Shown one piece after another: positions 8,652 to 15,920 of a stretch of DNA of 64,000 bases. The notes under the pieces are model-generated. The model was given only the letters and a program-made list of their open reading frames with translations. It was not told where the DNA came from and searched no databases. The first letter of the stretch is position 1; each line of letters begins with the position of its first letter. Both the position numbers and the translations under genes were made by a program. The stretch is from Minicystis rosea. GTDB lineage: Bacteria; Myxococcota_A; Polyangia; Polyangiales; Polyangiaceae. The stretch covers positions 14,523,501 to 14,587,500 of the forward strand of contig CP016211.1 of NCBI GenBank assembly GCA_001931535.1, read 5' to 3'.

Positions 8652-9472
8652 TGGCGCGCGAGACGTTTCAGGTCCACCTCGTCGCGGGCGACGCCAAGAT
8701 CCTCGCCGCGCGCGGGCACGACGCGCGCGACTACCCTTGGGAGACGCTCGATCCCACGCGCTACCCGCTCGAGCTCGTGCGCCGCGCGCGCCGGAGCTGG
8801 ACCGAGAACGCCTTCAACGAGCACTCCACGCTCGTGGCCATGGGCGCGATGTTGAAGGCCCTCGGCGAGGCGCAGGCGCCCATCGATCTCCTGCGCATGG
8901 CCTCGCGCTTCCCCGAAGAAGAGGTCCTCCACATCGAGCTCTGCGCCCGCGTCGCCGAGCGCCTCGGCGGCCTCTCCGAACGCATCTTCGATCCCGAGTC
9001 CATCGTCCCGCCCCTCGACCCCTCGCTCACGTCGCGCCAGCGCGCCGCCGAGCTCGTGGTCCGCGTCTGCGCCGTGGGCGAGGCCTTCTCGCTGCCCATG
9101 TTGGCCGGCGCGTGGAAGAGCGCGACCCACCCTCTCACCCGCGCCGTGCTCGCGACCATCGTCGAGGACGAGGCCCTGCACGGTCGCTTCGGTCACCTCT
9201 TCCTCGCGTGGATCGAGCCCGATCTGCGCCCCGCCGAGCGCGATCGGCTCGGCCGCATCGCCACCGAGACGCTCGCGACCTACGCGCCCCTCTGGCAACG
9301 CCTCACGAGCCACGTCGTCGGCGGCGTGACCCGTGAAGGTTTCCTCCTCGAGCACGTCCACGAGCTGGGCTGGATGGAGTCGACCGCCTACCGCGCCCTC
9401 GCGCTGGACACGATCGAGCGCGCCGTGCGCGCCCCCCTCGCGCGCTTCGGCATCGACGTTGAGCTGCCCTAG
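8651..9472 (+). CDS. Ferritin-like di-iron domain protein
   Basis: A 273-residue, almost all-helical protein. Two E-x-x-H-type pairs fit a four-helix di-iron centre: FPEEEVLHIE in the first half and VEDEALHGRFG in the second, with additional helical glutamates (for example near WTENAFNEHS). Such proteins are oxidases, oxygenases or iron-handling proteins; the substrate is not evident. The start overlaps the stop of the pseudokinase gene, pointing to coupled translation and perhaps a joint function. Confidence 0.72.
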   Translation: MARETFQVHLVAGDAKILAARGHDARDYPWETLDPTRYPLELVRRARRSWTENAFNEHSTLVAMGAMLKALGEAQAPIDLLRMASRFPEEEVLHIELCARVAERLGGLSERIFDPESIVPPLDPSLTSRQRAAELVVRVCAVGEAFSLPMLAGAWKSATHPLTRAVLATIVEDEALHGRFGHLFLAWIEPDLRPAERDRLGRIATETLATYAPLWQRLTSHVVGGVTREGFLLEHVHELGWMESTAYRALALDTIERAVRAPLARFGIDVELP

Positions 9473-9654
9473 GTCGGCTCGCGTCCGTTCCCCGAAGACC
9501 GCCCGGCGCTGGCTTTTGCGGCCCATTTTTGAGCGAGAGCCGTGCCTGGGGGGAAGATTTGACCTGCTTTGACGCCCTTTGACCTGCTGCCGATCTTATC
9601 TCTCTGCCCACGTGGCGAGCGGTGGGGCCGCTCGGGAGACAGGCAGGAGATCCG

Positions 9655-10932
9655 ATGCAATACATGGGCTTTTTTCTGATCGTGGTGGCGGTGGCGGCGG
9701 TCGTCGCGGGCATTCTGAACCAGATGAAGGCCAAGAAGATCCTCGCCGCGCCCTTCAAGAAGACCGGCGAGATCGCGCAGAACCCGCAGGTCGCCGACGC
9801 CAAGGGCACGGTGAGCTGCGAGGGCGCGATGGTCGTTCAGCAGCCGCTGATGGCGCCCTGCTCGGGCAAGCCCTGCGTCTATTACGAGGTCGAGCTCATC
9901 CGGTCCTGGGAGAAGACGGTCCAGACCGAGAACGGCCTCAAGACCGAGAAGGGCACCACCTCGATCTCGACCAACCGCCAGGGATCGCAGATCCAGATCA
10001 ACGACGGCTCCGGCCCCGTGGGCGCCGACTTCCGTCAGGACGTCGACTGCGACATGGAGAAGAGCTTCGAGCAGATGCAGAACGTCTCCTACGGCGACGT
10101 GGTGTTCGGCCAGTACCGCGCGCACGTGGCGTACGACGGCGGCGACCAGCGCACGGTCGGCGTCAAGGCCGTGGAGAAGATCGTCCCTGCGCAGGGCAAC
10201 ATCTTCGTGATGGGCAAGCTCGCGGGCGGCGTGATCACGAAGCAGGACGGCATGCTCGGCAAGCTGCTCGCGTCCACCAAGGGCCGCGACGCGCTCCTCG
10301 GCGCGACCAAGCGCAACGCGATGATCGGCTTCATCGTCGGCGGCCTCTCGTTCGCCGGCGGCATCCCGATGTCGATCTTCGGCGACCCGCCGCACGACAG
10401 CTGCGCCAACATGAAGGACGCGTGGGCGGAGGACTGCCGCAGCCACATCACCGACGACAGAGGCACGGACTTCGACTGGACCATCACCAAGGCCGGCAAC
10501 TACTCGGTCGAGGTCACCCAGCCCAACGTGAAGATCCCGATCTGGCCCGTCCTCACCGTGACGGCGTCGAACGGCACCGTGATCGGCGAGATCAAGGGCA
10601 CGCAATCCGTCGAGCTGAAGGGCTTCCTCCAGCCGGGCAAGTACAAGATCAACGTCCACGAGCTGACGAAGGGCACCGCCGCGAAGATGAAGGGCGGCTT
10701 CAGCTTCGGGCTCAAGTTCGGCGGCGGCCCCGCCGCAGCGCCGGCGGCCGACACCAGCGCGCCCGTCGCCAGCAACTCCGCGAGCGCGGAGCCGTCCGGC
10801 GCGCCCAAGGCGCCGTCGGGTGAGGCGCCCAAGTCGCTTCCGCCCGGCCCCGTCCACACGGCGTCGCACGCCCCCTCGGGCAAGCCCTCCGCGCCGCCCG
10901 CCAAGACGCCCGCGAAGGGCAAGCGCCGGTAG
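9655..10932 (+). CDS. GIDE-domain (LemA/E3-ligase-like) membrane protein
   Basis: A 425-residue membrane protein. It has an N-terminal membrane helix (FFLIVVAVAAVVAGIL), then a domain with CEGAMVVQQPLMAPCSGKPCVYYEVELIR, split here as CEGAMVV and PCSGKPCVYYEVEL, which is characteristic of bacterial GIDE domains (Pfam GIDE). A second hydrophobic segment around MIGFIVGGLSFAGG follows, then a beta-rich region and a Pro/Ala/Ser-rich basic tail. Eukaryotic GIDE proteins (MULAN) have a RING finger; none is seen here, so ubiquitin-ligase activity is not implied. ATG at 9655 has AGGCAGGAGA upstream. Function in bacteria is unknown. Confidence 0.75.
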   Translation: MQYMGFFLIVVAVAAVVAGILNQMKAKKILAAPFKKTGEIAQNPQVADAKGTVSCEGAMVVQQPLMAPCSGKPCVYYEVELIRSWEKTVQTENGLKTEKGTTSISTNRQGSQIQINDGSGPVGADFRQDVDCDMEKSFEQMQNVSYGDVVFGQYRAHVAYDGGDQRTVGVKAVEKIVPAQGNIFVMGKLAGGVITKQDGMLGKLLASTKGRDALLGATKRNAMIGFIVGGLSFAGGIPMSIFGDPPHDSCANMKDAWAEDCRSHITDDRGTDFDWTITKAGNYSVEVTQPNVKIPIWPVLTVTASNGTVIGEIKGTQSVELKGFLQPGKYKINVHELTKGTAAKMKGGFSFGLKFGGGPAAAPAADTSAPVASNSASAEPSGAPKAPSGEAPKSLPPGPVHTASHAPSGKPSAPPAKTPAKGKRR

Positions 10933-10948
10933 CCATCACGATCGCTGC

Positions 10949-11077
10949 GCCGGCGCCTTCCGAACGCGGAATCCGCCGGCGATGTCGCGACCCCTACGCC
11001 GGCGCTTCCGAACACGGAAGGCGCCGGCGATGTCGCGTTCACCATGCCGGCGTCTTCCGAACGTGCAGCTCGCCGGC
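10949..11077. repeat. Three tandem GC-rich hairpins, period about 49 bp
   Basis: Three similar units start at 10949, 10998 and 11046. Each is an inverted repeat of the form GCCGGCG-TTCCG-AAC-GGAA-CGCCGGC. The middle copy (10998-11028) is the best: arms GCCGGCGC/TTCCG and CGGAA/GGCGCCGGC around a 4-nt loop. The units are joined by GATGTCGCG. They sit between two convergent genes, so they may act as bidirectional terminators or a REP-like element. Confidence 0.75.
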
Positions 11078-11108
11078 AGCAGCACGATGTCCCCTCTGTT
11101 GCGATCTC

Positions 11109-12431
11109 TCAGCGCTCTTCGCGAGCCTTCGGCGCGCTCGGAGCTCCGCTCGCGTCGCTGCGTCGTCGAGCCAAGTCCGCCGCGGCGATCACCTGTTGCC
11201 GCCACTGCCCATACATCGCTCCACGCGACTCCAGCCGCGCCATCCACAAGGCTGCTTCCGGGTCGATCTCCTCGGGCTTCGCGTCACGGAGCGGCGTGCC
11301 CGGGAGCGGCATGAAGGCGTGGCTGTGAATGCGGGCCCCAAGCGTCACCAAATGCTCGGCGAGGCGCATCGAGGCCGCGCGATCCTCGGCCGTCTCGCCG
11401 GGCAGGCCGAGGAGGAAATCGACGTTGGGCTGGAACCCCGCGCTCACCGAGAGCCGCACGGCGCGCACCACGTCTTCGACCGTGTGCCCCCGCAGCGTGG
11501 CGTCGAGCACGCGTTGCGATCCGGACTGCGCGCCGATCACCAGGTTGTCGTTGTCCACGTACCGCTCGAGGATCGCGAGCGACGCCTCCGTCACGTGCTC
11601 CGGCCTCACCTCCGAAGGAAACGTGCCGAAGTAAATCCGCCCCTCGGGCCCATACGCTTCGCGCACCCCGGCGAGCAGCGCCTCGACTGCGTCGAGGTTC
11701 ACGCTCTCGTCCTCCGATCCGTACGAGAGCGCGGTGGGCGTGACGAAGCGCACGTAAGGCAGCCCTTCGCGGCGCAGGACGGCGACGTGATCACGCACGT
11801 TGGCCACGCTCCGATGGCGGAAGCGCGCCTTGAAGACATACGGTGTCTGGCAGAACTTGCAGGCGTAGACGCAGCCGCGCGTGATCTCGACGGCGTTGAA
11901 CTTTCGGTGCGCCAGGTTGAACGCCGGATACGCATCGAGCCCCGCACGATCACCGGGGCCGCGCGAGACGAGCTTGCCCGCCTCGTCGAGGTGCGCCGTG
12001 CCGCGTACGCGACGCGGATCCGTGCCCTCGAGGAGGGCCGTGAAGATCGAGATGGCCGTCGCCTCCCCCTCGGCGATGGCGCACAGATCGAAGCCCGCGC
12101 GCAGCGTGGCGAGCGGCTCGGCCGTCGCGTGGACGCCGCCCGCGATGTGCAAGACCTCGTGATCGCGGGTGCGATCCTTCACCCACGCGATCGCCTCCGC
12201 GGCCCCCGGAAAGTCGGTCGAATAGAACGACCACCCCACCACCGGCCGCGCCCCCGCGGCCACCGCCTCGTCGATGGCGGCGGCGACGTCCTCGCGGGTC
12301 TTGGCGAACCGAATGGGCACGGCCGCGGTGCGCGGATCGCTGCCCACGGCCGCCGTGATCACGTTGAGCGCGACCATCCCCGTCCGCGCGTGGTGCACGA
12401 TGAAGACGGGATTCGCGGCCGCAGACGTCAT
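11109..12431 (-). CDS. B12-binding domain/radical SAM protein (MJ_1487-like family)
   Basis: A 440-residue protein with an N-terminal cobalamin-binding-like Rossmann half (residues about 1-160; VGWSFYSTDFPGAAEAI, then HIAGGVHATAEP) followed by a radical SAM barrel whose [4Fe-4S] cysteines are in RGCVYACKFCQTP (CxxxCxxC). Later motifs include the Gly-rich SAM contact region (VDFLLGLPGETAEDR). The architecture matches radical SAM/B12 enzymes such as TIGR04013 (MJ_1487-type). Substrate unknown; no biosynthetic partner genes lie next to it. It converges with the GIDE gene. Confidence 0.82.
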   Translation of the reverse strand: MTSAAANPVFIVHHARTGMVALNVITAAVGSDPRTAAVPIRFAKTREDVAAAIDEAVAAGARPVVGWSFYSTDFPGAAEAIAWVKDRTRDHEVLHIAGGVHATAEPLATLRAGFDLCAIAEGEATAISIFTALLEGTDPRRVRGTAHLDEAGKLVSRGPGDRAGLDAYPAFNLAHRKFNAVEITRGCVYACKFCQTPYVFKARFRHRSVANVRDHVAVLRREGLPYVRFVTPTALSYGSEDESVNLDAVEALLAGVREAYGPEGRIYFGTFPSEVRPEHVTEASLAILERYVDNDNLVIGAQSGSQRVLDATLRGHTVEDVVRAVRLSVSAGFQPNVDFLLGLPGETAEDRAASMRLAEHLVTLGARIHSHAFMPLPGTPLRDAKPEEIDPEAALWMARLESRGAMYGQWRQQVIAAADLARRRSDASGAPSAPKAREER

Positions 12432-12704
12432 CGCCGCGGAGCCTAGTCCTACCCGCCGAAACCTCCGCCAAGAATTTTCCGTGTGCGGAGCGCCGGGGCC
12501 CGCCTCGCATCCACACGCCTCGGAGATGGGGGAGCGGTGGAGAAGGGCGGATCAGGAGCGCGCTCGTGAATGAGCGGAGAGCAAATACAACATCACCGAG
12601 AATTGGATATGACGAAGACTCGATATTTCATGGTGGCCTGTCTCGTTGCACAAGTCTGCCGTTGCATGTCTCGCATGCTTTCTCTGCGCTAGCATGTCGG
12701 CGGC
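12432..12704. other. Intergenic region, locally lower GC
   Basis: No convincing gene. It lies upstream of the radical SAM gene and downstream of the ferredoxin/metallo-beta-lactamase gene, both on the minus strand. The part from about 12565 to 12700 is clearly less GC-rich than its surroundings, so it probably holds the radical SAM promoter. Confidence 0.5.
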
Positions 12705-13586
12705 TCAACCCTTCTTCGCCATCCGCACCGCGAGCTCGGCGACCTCGGCCTGCATGGCCTCCGCGGAAGGGGCTTGATAGCGGCGCCCGTGGCCGGGGAA
12801 GATCCACGAGAACCGGAAGTCCCGGAGGCGCTCCATGGAGTGGATTTGCTCTTTCCAGGAGTACCAGCAAACGCTGCTCGAAGCGTGGAGACGCCCGAGC
12901 ATGCGCTCGTACCAGAGGTGATCGCCGCTGAAGAGATAGCGGTCGCCCACGAGGAGCGCGACGCTCCCGCGCGTGTGGCCGGGGACGGGGATGACCAAGA
13001 GATCGGGGGCGAGGCGGACGGGGGTGTCTCCGCTGATCTTGATCTCGGCCGCCGCCGTGCCCGGCTCGACGTCGCTGTCGTGAATCACCCGCTCGCAACC
13101 GAAGACGCGGTGAAAGGTCTCGTGATCGGCGACGTCGTCACGGTGGGTGAGGATCATCGTCTTCACGCCGCCGAGCGCGGCGATGCGCTCGAGGAGCGGT
13201 TTGGCGGCGCGCGGCGAGTCGACGAGGACGTTGCCTTCGGGCCTCCGAATCAGGTACGCGGAGGCGCCGAACGACGCCTCGGACGCGTAGCCGCAATAAT
13301 AAACGTCTTCTGCGATGAGCTCGGGAAAGGCGCGGGCCGCGCAGCCGACATCGGCCTTGTTGGCCGTCCCGATGGACGCGGTGGGACAAGCCACGAGCGC
13401 CATGGCCGCCCGCATCCGCTCGGCGTCCGTCTCGGGCTGCTTCAGGACGATCGACTGTCCGGCCGCGTCGAATCGCCCGTAGGTTTCCGGCGCGATTTGA
13501 CGACAGGTATCGCAGTCGATGCAGCTCGAGTCGACGAAGTAGTCCCCGGGCGCATTCTCCTTCAGGCGATCGACGAGGTGAGGCAC
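12705..13586 (-). CDS. Ferredoxin-metallo-beta-lactamase fusion protein
   Basis: A 293-residue two-domain protein. An N-terminal ferredoxin-like segment carries SCIDCDTCRQIAPETYGRF plus a later ACPTASIG, which can ligate one [4Fe-4S] cluster. The C-terminal 200 residues form a metallo-beta-lactamase fold: THRDDVADHETFH (variant of HxHxDH), PGHTRGS, FSGDHLWY and FPGHGRRY supply the metal ligands. Such fusions are widespread hydrolases or oxidoreductases of unknown substrate; a di-metal hydrolase coupled to electron transfer is inference. It lies 105 bp downstream of the alkyltransferase gene on the same strand. Confidence 0.82.
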   Translation of the reverse strand: MPHLVDRLKENAPGDYFVDSSCIDCDTCRQIAPETYGRFDAAGQSIVLKQPETDAERMRAAMALVACPTASIGTANKADVGCAARAFPELIAEDVYYCGYASEASFGASAYLIRRPEGNVLVDSPRAAKPLLERIAALGGVKTMILTHRDDVADHETFHRVFGCERVIHDSDVEPGTAAAEIKISGDTPVRLAPDLLVIPVPGHTRGSVALLVGDRYLFSGDHLWYERMLGRLHASSSVCWYSWKEQIHSMERLRDFRFSWIFPGHGRRYQAPSAEAMQAEVAELAVRMAKKG

Positions 13587-13691
13587 ACCGGGATCATGAG
13601 GCAGTCGGCCCGGTTTTCAATTGGGGGAATGCGGGGGTGATCCGCTCGGGAATCGGGGGCTCCCCGAACACGCCTGCTCGTCACTCGGGCT

Positions 13692-14285
13692 CTACCGGAA
13701 TTGAAAGGCGGTTTGCGACGACGTCGTTAGGGAGACACCCTCGATGGCGAGCAAACGTGCTTTGGTGTCGAGCCCGCCGGGCGCGGAGAAACCACCTGGC
13801 TTGTGTCCGGCCGCCAGCACCCGATGACAAGGTACCACGATGGCAAAAGGGTTCTTCCCGAGAGCCTGGCCGACGGCGCGCGTCGCCGCGGGCGCCCCGA
13901 GGAGATTGGCAATCTCGCCATACGTCCTCACCTCGCCGGGCGCGATCGCGCGGGCGAGCTCGTAGACGCGGCGGGAGAAGGACGGGAGATCATCCATGTC
14001 GAGGGAGATGGTGGAGAGATCTTCTTTCCCCGTCTCCAGATGATGGGTGATTCGCTCGATCGCCTCGCGCACCGATGGCGGCGGCTCGTGCTCCATCGTT
14101 TCGCCGGCGAAGGTCGCGAGGCGCGCGCGGGTCTCCTCGGGGGAGCGCCCGGGCAGCAGGGTCCAGCGGATTCCGCGCGCTCGCCAGCCGATGGCGCACG
14201 CGCCCAAGGACGTGGAGAAGAGCGCATGAAACGCCTCTTCGCTCGGACGCGGATCCATGTCGGAAGGATGATGGGCGCGCCGCAT
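13692..14285 (-). CDS. ogt: Methylated-DNA--[protein]-cysteine S-methyltransferase
   Basis: Suicidal DNA repair protein that moves methyl groups from O6-methylguanine (or O4-methylthymine) to its own cysteine. The active-site motif PCHRV is present, preceded by the recognition-helix region YGEIANLLGAPAATRAVGQA and followed by GGFSAPGGLDTKARLLAIE, all typical. At 197 residues it is a full-length Ogt/MGMT with the variable N-terminal domain. ATG at 14285 is used; a second ATG at 14258 is an alternative. Its closeness to the imuA-imuB-dnaE2 cassette makes this a repair-rich stretch. Confidence 0.93.
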   Translation of the reverse strand: MRRAHHPSDMDPRPSEEAFHALFSTSLGACAIGWRARGIRWTLLPGRSPEETRARLATFAGETMEHEPPPSVREAIERITHHLETGKEDLSTISLDMDDLPSFSRRVYELARAIAPGEVRTYGEIANLLGAPAATRAVGQALGKNPFAIVVPCHRVLAAGHKPGGFSAPGGLDTKARLLAIEGVSLTTSSQTAFQFR

Positions 14286-14288
14286 GGA

Positions 14289-14807
14289 TCAAGGAGCCGT
14301 GCCGTCGGTGCCCCAGATTTGCAGCACGTAGTCGCCGCGACCGCGGGTGACCGCGACGGCGACCGAATAGATGCCGTCCTCCTCCGCGCAGGCGGGCCCG
14401 CGCGGCGGCACCACCGGCCAGCGATCGCGCGAGACATCGGCCGTCGCCAGATCGCCGTGAGCGTCGTAAACGGCGACGTCGAGATCCTCGACGCCGGGCG
14501 CGCCGACGGCGAAGCCGCGATAGCAGTGACCGCGGCGCACACGGAATTGGAAGCGATCCGGCCGATCGCTCGGGCCCGCTGCCGCGCCGGTGCGCACGGG
14601 CGTGAGCGGGCGCATGCCCGAAGGCGCGGCGCACGCAGCGGCGAGGCGCGCGAGATCCGCGCTGGGATCGTCGCCCGGGTGAAAGCGTCGATAGCAATCG
14701 CTCCACGCGTTGCCGGTGCGCACGAGCGGCCTTGGCTCGGCGGAGGACGGCTCGGCCGCAGGGAGGCAGCCGGCGAGGAGAAGCAGAAAGACGCCGCGGG
14801 CGCGCAC
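14289..14807 (-). CDS. Putative lipoprotein
   Basis: About 172 residues, unrecognised. GTG at 14807 begins a clean lipoprotein signal (MRARGVFLLLLAGC with lipobox LAGC at residues 11-14); an ATG at 14900 would extend the N-terminus by 31 less convincing residues. The mature part has several cysteines and a C-terminal beta-rich region (DRFQFRVRRGHCYRGF, then DLDVAVYDAHGD) that resembles pre-peptidase C-terminal-type domains. Only a few bases separate its stop from the alkyltransferase start. Confidence 0.65.
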   Translation of the reverse strand: MRARGVFLLLLAGCLPAAEPSSAEPRPLVRTGNAWSDCYRRFHPGDDPSADLARLAAACAAPSGMRPLTPVRTGAAAGPSDRPDRFQFRVRRGHCYRGFAVGAPGVEDLDVAVYDAHGDLATADVSRDRWPVVPPRGPACAEEDGIYSVAVAVTRGRGDYVLQIWGTDGTAP

Positions 14808-15006
14808 GGCGCGAGCGTAGTTCGCAGCGGCGAGCGAGCGAAGGAAGAAGCGCCGTGACGGCGCGCATCGTGTGAGATGGCGGAGCGGAGCTTCGTGCAT
14901 GCGCGTGGAGAGAGCCGGCCCAGCGCGCGCGTCAGCACATCGAGAAGGCTCGATGCCTGGATCCGGGCATTTCCGGGGACCTGGGAAGATCTGTCATTCC
15001 CTGTCC

Positions 15007-15030
15007 GACCACTGTTCATGTGCAGTGGTC
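15007..15030. promoter_or_regulatory. SOS/LexA-like operator upstream of imuA
   Basis: A perfect inverted repeat, GACCACTG and CAGTGGTC separated by 8 bp, ends 32 bp before the imuA start. It contains CTG and CAG half-sites as in LexA boxes, although the spacing is shorter than the E. coli form. imuA-imuB-dnaE2 cassettes are known to be LexA-controlled in many bacteria, so this is the best operator candidate. Protein identity is inferred. Confidence 0.65.
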
Positions 15031-15062
15031 CACCGGGAGGCTCACTGTTACCGTGTTCAGGT

Positions 15063-15920
15063 ATGAGCCTGGCCGCCCTCCGAGAGCCTTCCCCCGCGCT
15101 TCGTTCGCAGGTTCCGGCGCCCCCCGACAGCGCGCCGTTTCTCCGCAAGATGCCCGGTGTCACCGTCGGGCGGGACGGAGGGGTCGAGGGCGAGCGGCCG
15201 CGGTCGCTGCCCGTCCGCTTCGGAACGCTGGACGAGGTCCTCCCCGACGGCGGCTTGCCGCGCGGGGCCGTCGTGGAGATCGCCTCGCCGTATGGCCTGG
15301 CGCGGGCGACCTCGATTGCGCTCGCGGCGTGCGCGTCGGCGCAGGCCGAGGCCAAGCTCCGCGGCGGCGAAGGCACGGCGGGCGCGTGGTGCGCGTGGCT
15401 CGAGCCGGCCGCGCGGGAGGCGATGCCGACCCTCTTCGCGCCCGCGGCGGTGCGCGCCGGCATCGATCTCTCCCGCCTGCTCGTGATCCGGCCGCCGATG
15501 GAGTCGCTCGCGCGGGCCGCCGCGCGCGCCGCCGACAGCCGCGTGTTCTCGATGATGGTGATCGATCTGACGGGTGTGCCCGGCAAGCGCGCCGAGGCTC
15601 GCCTCGATCGCTGGGTGAACCCGGTGCGACGTCTTGCCATGGCGGCCGCCGAGATCGAGGCGACCGTCGTGCTGCTCACCGATGCGCTCGCGCCGCGGCC
15701 CATGCCGCTGCCGGTGGCGCTTCGCCTCGAGATCGAGCGCGCGGCCGTGGATCGCCTCTCGGTCACCGTCGCCAAGGATCGTCGCGGCCGCGTGGCTTCG
15801 CCGAAGACGGTGCTGCTCCCGCGCGAGCCCGGCGCGAGCAACACGGTCGAGCCGGTCGAGCCGGTGCGCGCGCCCCTCGCCGGCCTCGCCAAGGTGCGAT
15901 CGGCGGAGGCGCGCGGATGA
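15063..15920 (+). CDS. imuA: ImuA, SOS mutagenesis cassette RecA-like protein
   Basis: A 285-residue protein of the ImuA group, distantly related to RecA/SulA. The family pattern is seen: a substrate-loading segment RFGTLDEVLPDGGLPRGAVV (about residues 55-75), a strand AWCAWLEP, then the beta sheet around RLLVIRPP and MMVIDLTG. The ATP-binding P-loop of RecA is not conserved, as in most ImuA. It works with ImuB and DnaE2 in error-prone translesion synthesis after DNA damage. ATG at 15063 follows the inverted repeat; its stop overlaps the imuB ATG (ATGA). Confidence 0.85.
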   Translation: MSLAALREPSPALRSQVPAPPDSAPFLRKMPGVTVGRDGGVEGERPRSLPVRFGTLDEVLPDGGLPRGAVVEIASPYGLARATSIALAACASAQAEAKLRGGEGTAGAWCAWLEPAAREAMPTLFAPAAVRAGIDLSRLLVIRPPMESLARAAARAADSRVFSMMVIDLTGVPGKRAEARLDRWVNPVRRLAMAAAEIEATVVLLTDALAPRPMPLPVALRLEIERAAVDRLSVTVAKDRRGRVASPKTVLLPREPGASNTVEPVEPVRAPLAGLAKVRSAEARG

